Below, in pieces: positions 50,482 through 60,964 of a stretch of DNA of 64,000 nucleotides; position 1 is the stretch's first letter, and each line of letters begins with the position of its first letter. Below the pieces are notes generated by a model that did no database searches, had not been told where the DNA came from, and saw nothing but the letters and a program-made list of their open reading frames with translations. The position numbers and the translations under genes were made by a program. The DNA is from Roseibium sp. Sym1 (GTDB lineage Bacteria > Pseudomonadota > Alphaproteobacteria > Rhizobiales > Stappiaceae): NCBI RefSeq assembly GCF_027359675.1, contig NZ_CP114786.1, positions 62,001 through 126,000 on the forward strand. Reading direction: 5' to 3'.

Positions 50482-51069
50482 ATGTTCATGAGACCATTCA
50501 ATCTTCGGATTCCAAGTCACATGTTCACACACTCGCTTGACGCGTTGTTCTCGAAAAAGGACTGCGACGAAATCATTCGCCTGAGCCATGCCGAGAACCG
50601 CGACAGCGGCGGGCTGGTCGGCGGTACGCAACAACGCGACATCCGCCGTGCCAAGGTCAGCTGGCTGGACGATGACGGACCCGCTTCCTGGGTTATGGAG
50701 CGGGTGATGGCCGCGGTGGCAAGGGCCAATCGCGAAGTGTTCGATTTCGACATCACCGACTTCAGGGAAAAGCTGCAGGTCGCTGTCTATGACGAAAGCG
50801 AGCAAGGCCACTATGACTGGCATTCGGATATCGGCGAAGGCCAGATCGCCCAGTGCCGCAAGGTGACCATCGTCACGCAGCTGACCGATGCCGAAGCCTA
50901 CGAAGGCGGTGCGCTGGAGATCAGTCTCGGGCATACGGTGATGACCGCATCCCGGGACCAGGGCAGTGCCACGGTTTTTGCCAGTTTCATGCTGCACCGG
51001 GTGGTGCCGGTGTCGAAGGGCGCACGGTTCTCTCTGACCTGCTGGAGCCACGGCCCGCGCTTCCGGTAA
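50482..51069 (+). CDS. 2-oxoglutarate/Fe(II)-dependent hydroxylase (PKHD type)
   Basis: About 195 aa from ATG 50482 (ATG 50488 or 50521 are alternatives). The Fe(II) site is HxD in YDWHSDIG and a distal His in FMLHRVVPVSKGARFSL with the 2OG-binding arginine. VTIVTQLTDAEAYEGGALEI is the jelly-roll strand typical of PKHD prolyl hydroxylase-like proteins. Substrate unknown. It begins about 50 bp after mutY, possibly in the same unit. Confidence 0.85.
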   Translation: MFMRPFNLRIPSHMFTHSLDALFSKKDCDEIIRLSHAENRDSGGLVGGTQQRDIRRAKVSWLDDDGPASWVMERVMAAVARANREVFDFDITDFREKLQVAVYDESEQGHYDWHSDIGEGQIAQCRKVTIVTQLTDAEAYEGGALEISLGHTVMTASRDQGSATVFASFMLHRVVPVSKGARFSLTCWSHGPRFR

Positions 51070-51293
51070 CCGGTCGCCGCCATCAGGTCTCCACTCGCGC
51101 GCCACGCAGCTTCGGCACGGCTGGATCAGCATTTGACCTGAAAAAATCGGGAAACAGTTTTTCCTCATCCACGGCGCGCGGCAGGCCGTAGGCACCGCAA
51201 CACAGGCGATTCATCAACCCTTTGAAGGCGCTCGGGAAACCCGTTTTCCCGGCCCGTCTTCCCTTGCCTGTGTCAACCGAGTGGGAGTGAGAA

Positions 51294-51773
51294 ATGAAAC
51301 TGCTTCAGAAACTTGTCCTTGCCCTTGCAATCGCCCTGCCGCTCAGCGCGGCCAAGGCCTCGGAGAAGGACATCGTCGACACCGCCGTCGGCGCCGGGTC
51401 CTTCAGCACCCTGGTCGCTGCCGTGCAGGCTGCCGGGCTTGTGGACACCCTGAAGGGCGAGGGTCCGTTCACGGTGTTTGCACCGACCGACGAAGCCTTC
51501 GCCAAACTTCCGGACGGCACCGTGGAAAACCTGCTGAAGCCCGAGAACAAGGACCAGCTGGTTGCTGTCCTGACCTACCATGTGGTTCCGGGCAAGGTGA
51601 TGTCCGCAGACATCGCCGGCAAGACGGCCGAGGTTGCCTCCGTCCAGGGCAGCGAGATCTCCGTCGATGCGACAGATGGCGTGAAGGTTGACGATGCAAC
51701 GGTCGTCACGGCCGATGTCGAAGCATCCAATGGCGTCATCCACGTCATCGACACGGTGATCATGCCGAACTGA
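51294..51773 (+). CDS. secreted fasciclin (FAS1) domain protein
   Basis: 159 aa: signal peptide ([20 protein letters not shown]) then a single FAS1 domain, residues 25-159, with [31 protein letters not shown] and the H2 motif [10 protein letters not shown], then [12 protein letters not shown]. Such proteins act in adhesion or the cell surface; no specific partner is known. GGGAGTGAGAA precedes the ATG. Monocistronic. Confidence 0.92.
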   Translation: MKLLQKLVLALAIALPLSAAKASEKDIVDTAVGAGSFSTLVAAVQAAGLVDTLKGEGPFTVFAPTDEAFAKLPDGTVENLLKPENKDQLVAVLTYHVVPGKVMSADIAGKTAEVASVQGSEISVDATDGVKVDDATVVTADVEASNGVIHVIDTVIMPN

Positions 51774-52005
51774 CATGTCGAGCGGGGGTGACACGCGCCC
51801 TCAATCGTGCCCGACGACGGTGCGGTCCCGGAGACGGGACCGCGCCTCTTCCTTTTCCGGGATTCCTTCTTTTCCGGGCTTCCTTGGCTCCGGCTTTCAA
51901 GTACAGTCCGAATGACCATTTCCGGCTTGCCATTGCCGGAATCGGCGGGAATGGAAAACGGTCTGGATCGCAGCCGGAAATCCGACCGGACCACTGGACA
52001 TCCAG

Positions 52006-52022
52006 ACTAGAACAGTTCTAAA
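52006..52022. promoter_or_regulatory. Irr-type iron control element before bfr
   Basis: ACTAGAACAGTTCTAAA, matching the alphaproteobacterial Irr box TTTAGAA-N3-TTCTAAA at 12 of 14 positions. It lies 32 bp upstream of the bacterioferritin start. Irr is known to control bacterioferritin in Rhizobiales; binding here is inferred. Confidence 0.6.
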
Positions 52023-52053
52023 GTGCGCATCCAATTGCAAAGGAGGCCTTGCC

Positions 52054-52539
52054 ATGAAAGGCAACGAAAAAGTTATTGAGCGTCTGAACGAAGCCCTCTT
52101 CCTCGAGTTGGGTGCGATCAACCAGTACTGGCTGCATTATCGCCTCCTTGCCGACTGGGGCTTTGCGCGCCTTGCCAAGAAGGAACGCGAGGAATCCATC
52201 GAGGAAATGCAGCACGCGGACAAGATTACCGACCGCATCATTTTCCTCGAAGGCCACCCGAACATGCAGAAGGTCGCGCCGCTACGCATCGGCCAGAACA
52301 TCAAGGAAGTTCTGGAATCAGACCTGGCCGGAGAATATGACGCCCGCACCTCCTATTCGAAGTCCCGCGAGATCTGCCGCGAGGAAGGCGACTATGTCTC
52401 CATGGCGCTGTTCGAGGAACTGCTGACCGACGAGGAAGGCCATATCGACTTCCTGGAAACCCAGCTTGAGCTTCTGGAAAAGATCGGCATCGAACGCTAC
52501 GGCCTGCTGAACGCCGCACCGGCCGACGAAGCCGAATAA
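52054..52539 (+). CDS. bfr: bacterioferritin
   Basis: 161-aa iron-storage protein forming a 24-mer cage with heme. Ferroxidase ligands appear in [17 protein letters not shown] and [14 protein letters not shown] (the Met there is the likely heme ligand), then [28 protein letters not shown] precedes the ATG, a strong ribosome site. An Irr-like box lies at its promoter and a bidirectional terminator after it. Confidence 0.96.
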   Translation: MKGNEKVIERLNEALFLELGAINQYWLHYRLLADWGFARLAKKEREESIEEMQHADKITDRIIFLEGHPNMQKVAPLRIGQNIKEVLESDLAGEYDARTSYSKSREICREEGDYVSMALFEELLTDEEGHIDFLETQLELLEKIGIERYGLLNAAPADEAE

Positions 52540-52564
52540 GGCATCTGGTACGGCAAATAAAAAA

Positions 52565-52588
52565 GCGCGGCCCGGAGCCGCGCTTTTT
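52565..52588. terminator. bidirectional terminator, bfr / amn
   Basis: GCGCGGC (52565-52571), loop CCGGA, GCCGCGC (52577-52583), then T5; A run before it serves the opposite strand. Between convergent genes. Confidence 0.85.
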
Positions 52589-52595
52589 GTTTGTC

Positions 52596-54107
52596 TTACT
52601 GGAAGGCCGTCTCGGCGAAGCTGCGGAGCTTGCGTGAATGCAGGCGTTCCGCGGTCATGTCGCGCATCTTCTCCATCGCCCTGATGCCGATCTGGAGATG
52701 CTGGGCGACCTGCCGCTTGTAGAAATCCGTCGCCATGCCCGGCAGTTTCAATTCGCCGTGGAGCGGCTTGTCCGAAATGCACAGCAGCGTTCCGTAGGGC
52801 ACGCGGAAGCGGAAACCGTTGGCGGCAATCGTCGCCGATTCCATGTCGAGCGCGATGGCACGGGACTGGGAGAACCGCTTGACCAGTTCCGGCTGGTCCC
52901 AAAGCTCCCAGTTGCGGTTGTCGAGCGAGACCACCGTGCCCGTGCGCATGACACGCTTGAGTTCATAACCGTCGATGCCGGTGATTTCGGCAACTGCGTC
53001 CTCGAGCGCGACCTGAACTTCGGCCAGCGGCGGGATCGGCACCCATACCGGCAGGTCCTGGTTGAGCACGTTGTCGTCACGGACATAGCCGTGGGCAAGC
53101 ACGTAGTCGCCCAGGGTCTGGCTGTTCCTGAGACCGGCACAATGGCCCAGCATCAGCCAGACATGCGGCCGCAAGACCGCGATATGGTCGGTGATCGTCT
53201 TGGCGTTGGACGGGCCGACGCCGATATTGACCATGGTGATGCCGCTGCCGTCGGCCCGCTTCAGGTGATAGGCGGGCATCTGCGGCAGCTTGGGCGGCTC
53301 CTCACCCGAAGTCGGTTCGCTCCTGCCCGCTTCGATGATCAGGTTGCCCGGCGATACGAAGGCCTCGTAACCGCTCTCCGGGTCGTCCAGCAGCTCGTGC
53401 GACATCCGGCAGAATTCGTCGATATAGAACTGGTAGTTCGTGAAAAGCACGTAGTTCTGGAAATGCTCGGCGCGCGTCGCGGTGTAATGCTGCAGCCGGT
53501 GCAGGGAATAGTCGACGCGCGGCGCCGTGAAAGAGGCGAGCGGCATGATGCCGTCGGCCGGCTCATAGGTGCCGTTGGCGATGCTGTCGTCCATCACCGT
53601 CAGGTCGGGCAGGTCGAACATGTCCGCCAGCGGCTGGTTCAGATTGGCGGCCGCGGCGCCGCCCTCAACATGTGTGCCGTCGTAGAAAGCGAAATGCAGC
53701 GGGATCGGCATGTCGCTGTCACCGATCAGGATCGGCACATCGTGGTTCTTCATCAGAAGCGACAGCTGCGTGATCAGATAGGTGCGAAAGAGGTCCGGGC
53801 GCGTGATCGTCGAGGCATGGGTCCCCGGCCCGGAGACAAAGCCATAGGACAGGCGGCTGTCGAGCCGCACATGGCTGTCGGTAATGATCTGGACCTGCGG
53901 ATAAAAGGCACGAAAGCGGCCCTCGAGTGCCTCGCCTTCCAGAAGATTCTGGAAATGACCTCGCAGGAACGCGGTGTTGGCTTCGAAAATCTCGATCAGC
54001 CGGTCGACCGCCTTCTCCGCGTCGGTAAACACTTCCAGAGGATGCGAGGGCGCAAGCCGCACACGGCGGGGAGCCTGCTGAAACGGATTGCCGGTGGTTT
54101 TGGACAT
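52596..54107 (-). CDS. amn: AMP nucleosidase
   Basis: 503-aa enzyme hydrolysing AMP to adenine and ribose 5-phosphate, tuning adenylate pools. The N-terminal domain (to about 180) is followed by the nucleoside-phosphorylase-like catalytic domain with MVNIGVGPSNAKTITDHIAVLRPHVWLMLGHCAGLR and SRAIALDMESATIAANGFRFRVPYGTLLCISDKPLHGE, where DMES and the aspartate of SDKP are expected active-site positions. The ATG 54105-54107 has AAGGAG upstream. Confidence 0.94.
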   Translation of the reverse strand: MSKTTGNPFQQAPRRVRLAPSHPLEVFTDAEKAVDRLIEIFEANTAFLRGHFQNLLEGEALEGRFRAFYPQVQIITDSHVRLDSRLSYGFVSGPGTHASTITRPDLFRTYLITQLSLLMKNHDVPILIGDSDMPIPLHFAFYDGTHVEGGAAAANLNQPLADMFDLPDLTVMDDSIANGTYEPADGIMPLASFTAPRVDYSLHRLQHYTATRAEHFQNYVLFTNYQFYIDEFCRMSHELLDDPESGYEAFVSPGNLIIEAGRSEPTSGEEPPKLPQMPAYHLKRADGSGITMVNIGVGPSNAKTITDHIAVLRPHVWLMLGHCAGLRNSQTLGDYVLAHGYVRDDNVLNQDLPVWVPIPPLAEVQVALEDAVAEITGIDGYELKRVMRTGTVVSLDNRNWELWDQPELVKRFSQSRAIALDMESATIAANGFRFRVPYGTLLCISDKPLHGELKLPGMATDFYKRQVAQHLQIGIRAMEKMRDMTAERLHSRKLRSFAETAFQ

Positions 54108-54303
54108 GAATGTCTCCTTATTGTTGTTATGGGCCAACAGTCCCGCCAAGTCTCCCTTTGGTCAATAGACCCTGCGGCAGATTTTGAATTTTTTTTCGAC
54201 GGGAGAAAATTTCTGCACTCATGCACCGGTCCTGCTGCCTCGTGACCTTTTCCACCGGCGGAAGTCCCGGTAAGGTCCCCTGGAATATGACCTGGAGTTC
54301 CCC

Positions 54304-55104
54304 ATGAAAAACATCCTCCTGACCCTGGCGGTCGCCGCTTCCTCCATGATCGGCGCAGGCTTCTCCGCGCTGGCCGAAGACCTTCCGGATCTTGGTGGCA
54401 AGGAAATCGTGATCGCATCCGAAAACACCTATCCCCCCCTGCAATTCGTCGACCCGAAATCAGGTGATGCCATCGGCTGGGAATATGACGCAATCGCGGA
54501 AATCGCGAAGCGGCTCAACGCCACGATCACCTACGAGAACGTTTCCTGGGACGCGATGATCCCGGCAATCTCCGCGGGCGAATACGATCTGGCCATGAAC
54601 GGCATCACCATCCGCGCCGACCGGGCCGAGCAGGTCGATTTTTCCGAGCCCTACATGCGCTCGGAAATGTTCATGCTGGTGCGGGCCGGCGAGGACCGGT
54701 TCACCGACCCGAAGGGCTTTGCCGCGAACGAGGACTTCCTGGCCGGCGCGCAACCGGGCACCACGCCGTTCTATGTCACGGTCTATGAGGTTCTGGACGG
54801 CGACGAGGCCAATCCGCGTATCAAGCTGTTCGAGACCTTTGGCGCGGCGGTTCAGGCCCTGAAGGCCGGCGATGTCGACCTGGTGCTGACCGACAGCACC
54901 GGCGGCCAGGGCTATGTCGCCACCAATCCGGATACGTTCAAGCTGATCGGAGAGCCGATGGGCTCCGAAGATTTCGGTTTCATCTTCCCGAAAGGCTCCG
55001 ACCTGGTTGCGCCGTTCAATGCCGCCATCGCCAGCCTGCGCGCAGACGGCACGCTGGATGCGCTCAACAAGAAATGGTTCTTCGACTACAAGGCCGGCCA
55101 GTAA
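54304..55104 (+). CDS. amino-acid ABC transporter substrate-binding protein
   Basis: 266 aa; signal peptide [19 protein letters not shown] to ALA before EDLPD. The family 3 receptor pattern is clear: [56 protein letters not shown], and [13 protein letters not shown] at the end. Binds a polar amino acid, identity unknown. It is followed after 117 bp by its permease, with a strong hairpin between them. Confidence 0.92.
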   Translation: MKNILLTLAVAASSMIGAGFSALAEDLPDLGGKEIVIASENTYPPLQFVDPKSGDAIGWEYDAIAEIAKRLNATITYENVSWDAMIPAISAGEYDLAMNGITIRADRAEQVDFSEPYMRSEMFMLVRAGEDRFTDPKGFAANEDFLAGAQPGTTPFYVTVYEVLDGDEANPRIKLFETFGAAVQALKAGDVDLVLTDSTGGQGYVATNPDTFKLIGEPMGSEDFGFIFPKGSDLVAPFNAAIASLRADGTLDALNKKWFFDYKAGQ

Positions 55105-55142
55105 GGCTGCCTTTCGGCTTCGCCCGCTGGACTTTGAAAAGT

Positions 55143-55180
55143 TTGGCCGCTATCCGGGCATTGGGCCGGATAGCGGCCAA
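55143..55180 (+). repeat. 15-bp hairpin between binding protein and permease
   Basis: TTGGCCGCTATCCGG (55143-55157), 8-nt loop, exact complement 55166-55180. No T run follows. Such intercistronic hairpins protect the upstream message and keep binding-protein levels above permease levels in ABC operons (established for other systems; inferred here). Confidence 0.65.
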
Positions 55181-55221
55181 CTTGTATTCACCCGTTCTCC
55201 CCTCCAGCCTCAAGTCAGCCC

Positions 55222-56028
55222 ATGTTCACCCGCAACAAGACATCCGGCGCCCCGAAACAGGATTTTCCCTACTGGCTGGTTGCCGCCGTGGGCATTGCGG
55301 TGTTCCTGCTGTTCCAGATCGCGACCAACGATATCTACAGCCAGGTGATGGCGACGGTGTCGCGCGGTGTCTGGGTGACGATCTTCGTCACTCTGGTGGC
55401 GTTTTTGCTGGCCTCCCTGATTGGCCTTCTGCTGGCGCTGGCCTCCCTGTCGGGTTCGCTCGTGCTGCGCCAGAGCGCGCGCTTCTATATCGAGATCGTG
55501 CGCGGCATGCCGATCCTCGTTCTGCTGCTCTATATCGCCTTTGTCGCGACCCCGCTGCTGGTGGCGGGCCTCAATGCCGTTCTGGAGCCTCTCGGGCTGG
55601 GCACGGTGCGCACCCGTGACTTTCCGCTGCTGTGGCGCGCGGTCCTGGCCCTGACCATCGGATATTCCGCCTTTATCGCCGAAGTCTTCCGCGCCGGCAT
55701 CCAGGCCGTGGACACCGGCCAGATCGAAGCTGCCGAGGCGCTCGGCATGAACCGCTGGCTGCGCTTCCGCCTGATCATCTTCCCGCAGGCGCTGAAGACG
55801 ATCCTGCCGCCGCTCGGCAACGATTTCATCGCCCTGATCAAGGACAGTTCACTCGTTTCCGTGCTCGGTGTTGCCGACATCACCCAGCTCGGCAAGGTCT
55901 TTTCGGCCGGTTCCTTCCGCTATTTCGAGACCTACAATGTGGTCGCACTGATCTACCTCATGATGACGATCACGCTTTCGCTGGCCCTGCGCAAATTTGA
56001 ACGGACAAGACAGCTTCCGGGCCGCTAA
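55222..56028 (+). CDS. amino-acid ABC transporter permease
   Basis: 268-aa inner-membrane protein of the HisMQ type. An N-terminal helix (WLVAAVGIAVFLLFQIA) precedes the permease fold, and the EAA loop reads QIEAAEALGMNRWLRFRLIIFPQA. A two-gene set (binding protein plus one permease) with no ATPase gene nearby; the permease may homodimerise and use an ATPase encoded elsewhere. Confidence 0.92.
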   Translation: MFTRNKTSGAPKQDFPYWLVAAVGIAVFLLFQIATNDIYSQVMATVSRGVWVTIFVTLVAFLLASLIGLLLALASLSGSLVLRQSARFYIEIVRGMPILVLLLYIAFVATPLLVAGLNAVLEPLGLGTVRTRDFPLLWRAVLALTIGYSAFIAEVFRAGIQAVDTGQIEAAEALGMNRWLRFRLIIFPQALKTILPPLGNDFIALIKDSSLVSVLGVADITQLGKVFSAGSFRYFETYNVVALIYLMMTITLSLALRKFERTRQLPGR

Positions 56029-56109
56029 GGTTTTTCCGGCCTTGTTTTTCCCCCCTCATCCTGAGGACGAAAACGAAGAGAGCCTCGACCAGTTAACCGG
56101 AGATACGCC

Positions 56110-56792
56110 ATGCGTTCCTTTGAAGAAATCGAAGCCCTCGCCGCCGACAGGAAGGGCGGTCAGGAAGCCCTGGCGGCACTGCTGGCCGAACACAATGCTC
56201 CCAAATCCGTTGCGGAGCTGGAGAAGCTGGGCGACGACCGCTGGCTGTCCATGTTCACGCGCTGTGTGTTCCAGGCCGGGTTCAGCTGGAAGGTCATCGA
56301 CCAGAAGTGGCCGGGGTTCGAGGAGGCTTTCGAAGGCTTCGATGTCGCCCGCCTCGCCTTTCTGCCCGACGAGGCCTTCGAGGCGCTTCTGAAGGACACA
56401 CGCATCGTGCGCAACGGGGCCAAGATCAAATCCGTGCAGGACAACGCGATCTTCCTGAAGGATCTGGCGGCCGAACACGGCAGCGCGGCGAAGTTTTTTG
56501 CCCGTTACCCGGTGACGGACCAGGTCGGCCTGATGGAAATCCTGAAGAAGCGCGGCAGCCGCCTGGGCGGCAATACCGGGCAAATCGCCCTGCGCTTCAT
56601 GGGAAAGGAGAGTTTCGTGCTGTCCGGCGACGTGGTTAATGCCCTTATCCGTGAAAACGTCATCGAGAATGATCGCATGTCGAAAAAAAATCTGGCCGCA
56701 ATTCAGGCTGCCTTTAACGATTGGAGCGCAACCACAGGTCGTCCCCTGAATGAAATCAGCAGAATTCTGGCCTTTTCGACCGGGACACCTCA

Positions 56793-56796
<4 letters not shown>
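56110..56796 (+). CDS. Tag-like DNA-3-methyladenine glycosylase family protein
   Basis: 228-aa member of the adenine glycosylase (Tag) superfamily. Landmark: MFTRCVFQAGFSWKVIDQKWPGFEEAFEGFD, matching the conserved segment around the base pocket, then LLKDTRIVRNGAKIKSVQDNA. The zinc-binding Cys/His set of canonical Tag is not evident, so activity on 3-methyladenine is unproven. It is on the same strand 82 bp after the permease and about 130 bp before ccrM. Confidence 0.72.
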
Positions 56797-58067
<1,271 letters not shown>

Positions 58068-58120
58068 GCAGGCTCTATAAAGAGAAGCGACCTTCGCTTT
58101 CCCCGCGAAACACACTTCAG

Positions 58121-58156
58121 CCCCGTTTCCCAGAAAAGGAAGCGGGGTTTTCTTTT
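58121..58156 (+). terminator. intrinsic terminator after ccrM
   Basis: CCCCGTTTCC (58121-58130), loop CAGAAAA, GGAAGCGGGG (58138-58147, one G-T pair), then TTTTCTTTT. T tract is on the plus strand. Confidence 0.8.
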
Positions 58157-58203
58157 GACGGCGATGTCCGGATACGGTCGCAATATGGCGACGGATTCGC
58201 TTT

Positions 58204-60012
58204 TTACCCGACCGAACGGTGCAGGTCGGGCTCCTGCTGGTCCAGCCACAGCTCGATGTCGAAGGCGCTCCTCGGGGGGGAAAAGTAATACCCCTGGAAA
58301 TACCGGCAGCCGCACTTTTCCAGGAAATCGAGTTCCTGGCGCGTTTCGACCCCCTCGGCGAGGACGTCGAGGCCCATTGTGTTCGCCATGGCCAGCATGG
58401 CGCCGGCGATCCGCTGCACCTTCGCATTGGTGTCGAGCCCGGTGATGAACGACCGGTCGATCTTGAGAATGGCGACGGGTGTCTCGATCAGGGTGGCGAT
58501 CGAGGAGTGTCCCGTGCCAAAATCGTCGAGCGCCAGGGCGAACCCGGCCTGCTCAAGGTCGCGACACTGCGCGATGAGCTCCTGGTCGGACTGGTCGAAC
58601 AGGATCGACTCCAGCAGTTCCAGCTGTATGTCGGCCGGGCTGAGACCGGCCTCGGCCAGTTCCCACTGAAGTTCGGAAATGTATTCCAGGGATCTCAGGT
58701 TCGTGGCCGTGACGTTGAGCGACAGCTTGCCGACGGCGCGGCCGTCCTGCTTCCAGGCGCGGAATTGCGCAAAGGCCTTGCGCCGCACCAGCCGGTCGAT
58801 GTCGACCATGATATTCGCCCGTGTGGCGGTTTCCAGGAATCGGACGGGCGCCAGAATGCCGTGTTCGGGATGTTCCCAGCGTGCCAGCACTTCCAGGCCG
58901 CACAAACAGCCTTCGACCGTATCGATCTGGGGTTGGAAATGCGGCACGAACTGGCTGTCGCGAATGGCGGCCTCGATTTCGGAGATGAGCCTGGTTGTCT
59001 CGTCATGACGGGCGACCATGTCCTCGGACAGAAGCTTGACCGCGGACTTCGTGGCCTTGGCGTCGTAAAGCGCGATATCGGAATTCGCGATCAGCCGGTC
59101 CGCACTCGACACATCGCCTGCATTGAACAGGGCTATCCCGATGCTGGCACTGACCGCGCAACGGTGGCCGTTCAGACGGATAGGCCGCCCGATCGAGGTC
59201 AGCAGATCCTGCGCCAGGTCGAGCAGGGTTTCCTCGTTCGGCGGGTCGGCCATGACCAGGGCGAATTCGTCTCCCCCAAGGCGCGCGGGCAAATCGTTCC
59301 AGCCGGCATATTCCTTCAGCACCGACGCCGTCTGTTTGAGGATCCGGTCGCCCGCCGAGTGTCCCAGATTGTCGTTGACCGACTTGAAATCATCCAGATC
59401 GATATGCAGCAAGGCAAAGCGGGCGGTCTGGTCCGGGACCTGCAGCATTTCCTCCAGCCGGCGCTGCAAGGCCCCCCTGTTGGCAATCCCCGTCAGCGGG
59501 TCCTGTGAGGCTCTGCGTTCCGCCTCCACCTTCGCCGACTTGAGTGCGGAGGCCATCTTGTGGCTGTCCTGCAAAAGCGTCCGCTGAGCCTCGAAGGAGT
59601 AAAACAGGTCAATCGAGAAATCATTGGGCTTGAAGTCGGCCTCGGTCAGGCCGAACCGCTCCACCACCTGGGTCAGGTGGCGGCCGAAGGACAGATCGAC
59701 AAAGATCGCGCCCCCGGCCCCCTCCAGGGGAATCGCAACACCCCGGAACTGGATCCCCTTGCCGTCCCTCGAAGCCGCGCTGATGATCAGCTTGGTGCCC
59801 AAGCGCTCCCGGATACCGTTAAAATCCTTGAGGTTGCGCGGACGCTCGACATTGAACACGTCGAGGAAGTCCCGCTGCAGCAAGTCCTGCCCCAATACCC
59901 GCTTCAGGGTCGGCCCGACGCCGTCAATCCGGCCATCTCCAGTCAGGCTGACATGAAGCGGAAACAGCAGGTCCCTTGTGTCTGCAGAGAGATGGAAACC
60001 GTCCGCGATCAA
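58204..60012 (-). CDS. H-NOX-associated GGDEF-EAL enzyme
   Basis: 602 aa. Residues 1-150 form a heme-NO-binding-associated (HNOBA-like) domain (LHVSLTGDGRIDGVGPTLKRVL, DLLQRDFLDVFNVERP, HLTQVVERFGLTEADF), followed by a signalling helix, GGDEF (ARLGGDEF, 246-250) and EAL. The EAL motif is EVL (374-376) but retains the catalytic Glu, with LDDFGTGHSS, KIDRSF and AEGVET intact. No RxxD I-site. Start is TTG 60010-60012 with GGGGG upstream. It follows the H-NOX gene by 31 bp; in studied pairs the NO-bound H-NOX tunes the partner's c-di-GMP activity. Confidence 0.9.
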   Translation of the reverse strand: MIADGFHLSADTRDLLFPLHVSLTGDGRIDGVGPTLKRVLGQDLLQRDFLDVFNVERPRNLKDFNGIRERLGTKLIISAASRDGKGIQFRGVAIPLEGAGGAIFVDLSFGRHLTQVVERFGLTEADFKPNDFSIDLFYSFEAQRTLLQDSHKMASALKSAKVEAERRASQDPLTGIANRGALQRRLEEMLQVPDQTARFALLHIDLDDFKSVNDNLGHSAGDRILKQTASVLKEYAGWNDLPARLGGDEFALVMADPPNEETLLDLAQDLLTSIGRPIRLNGHRCAVSASIGIALFNAGDVSSADRLIANSDIALYDAKATKSAVKLLSEDMVARHDETTRLISEIEAAIRDSQFVPHFQPQIDTVEGCLCGLEVLARWEHPEHGILAPVRFLETATRANIMVDIDRLVRRKAFAQFRAWKQDGRAVGKLSLNVTATNLRSLEYISELQWELAEAGLSPADIQLELLESILFDQSDQELIAQCRDLEQAGFALALDDFGTGHSSIATLIETPVAILKIDRSFITGLDTNAKVQRIAGAMLAMANTMGLDVLAEGVETRQELDFLEKCGCRYFQGYYFSPPRSAFDIELWLDQQEPDLHRSVG

Positions 60013-60043
60013 GTGGCGCCCCCGGACAATGGATGTGACACGG

Positions 60044-60607
60044 TCATCTGTCGAGCAATCTGATCTCGAACACGTCGTGATCGGATGTGTCCGACTTGGG
60101 CGTGACCTGCCTGACCTCTATCCTTTCGCCTGTCTTCGCTGCCAAACCATGCAAAAGCCCCTCGACCATCGGCGCCAGCCCGTCCCTGTCCGAATAGTAG
60201 TGCAGCAGGCAGGTGTCCTTGCTGACCTGGTCCACCTCGAAGGACGGTGGCTTGAGATGGGGCATCGACAGAAGAATCCGGTCATGCATGTCGTCGAGGC
60301 CCTTGAGCTGGTCGACAAAGGACTCGCCGGACAGGCGCATCAGCGTGCCAAAGGTCGAGGCGCCGGCAAATTCGATCCAGTATTTGCCGAACACGCAAAG
60401 AACATCCCTTGCGGCCAGGCCGGTATAGTCACAGATCGCTCCGACGAGATTGTAGGTGATCGTGTCGTCGTAGCTCGACATTCGTTCGAATTCGAGCTCG
60501 TCCACGCCTGCCTTTGCGCAGATCGTCCGCCAAGCCTCCGAACCGTGATTGTCCAGGATGAAGGTCCGAATTCCCTCATTCACCATTCCGTACATAGCCG
60601 GCCTCAT
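60044..60607 (-). CDS. H-NOX heme nitric-oxide sensor protein
   Basis: 187-aa heme-nitric oxide/oxygen binding protein. MYGMVNEGIRTFILDNHG is the family N-terminus. The proximal heme ligand is His108 (LDDMHDRILLSMP) and the YxSxR motif binding heme propionates is Tyr138-Ser140-Arg142 (HYYSDRDG). The ATG at 60605-60607 has AAGGGA 8 nt upstream. The distal pocket cannot be read by eye, so NO versus O2 preference is not determined; NO sensing is the usual role with this partner. Confidence 0.92.
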   Translation of the reverse strand: MRPAMYGMVNEGIRTFILDNHGSEAWRTICAKAGVDELEFERMSSYDDTITYNLVGAICDYTGLAARDVLCVFGKYWIEFAGASTFGTLMRLSGESFVDQLKGLDDMHDRILLSMPHLKPPSFEVDQVSKDTCLLHYYSDRDGLAPMVEGLLHGLAAKTGERIEVRQVTPKSDTSDHDVFEIRLLDR

Positions 60608-60964
60608 AAAAATTTCCCTTACGTAATATTGCAATTTGATTACAGCAGACTTAACCCGGCACATCGCAATTCGGTCTATTGTGCGATGTCATGCACTCTC
60701 TCGGCTTTGCGGCGTCTTTTTACCTTGCCCGTCTCCCCTTCCGAGCGGCCCCGTGCGGCCCCGCTATCCATGGCCGCAGAAATTCTCCGCCGTCCCGTTG
60801 AAGAAATACGGCCGGGCATGTGTCTCAGATCTGAGACACATCGGTTTCCGAAGACGCGCGGGGACTTGAACAGGCCTCTATACAGCGTCATTCTGGGGGA
60901 TCTTTGAAGCGTTCGCGGGAGGAGCGTATCAAGGGCCCGTCCCTTTTGGTCGAAGAGCGCCGTC
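60608..60964. other. divergent intergenic region H-NOX / GAF-Fis regulator
   Basis: 357 bp. Holds the 24-bp palindrome at 60818-60841, a TATACA -10-like box at 60879-60884, and an ACGTAA-type palindrome TTACGTAA near 60619-60626 on the H-NOX side. Short ORFs are not credible. Confidence 0.5.
60818..60841. promoter_or_regulatory. perfect 24-bp palindrome, operator of the GAF-Fis regulator
   Basis: Core TGTCTCA-GATC-TGAGACA (60821-60838) extended by three matched pairs per side. The same core with spacer ATCC is found before the aldehyde dehydrogenase gene. A -10-like TATACA at 60879-60884 would place the palindrome centre near -61 from transcription start, an activator position. Autoregulation is inferred. 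Confidence 0.7.
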
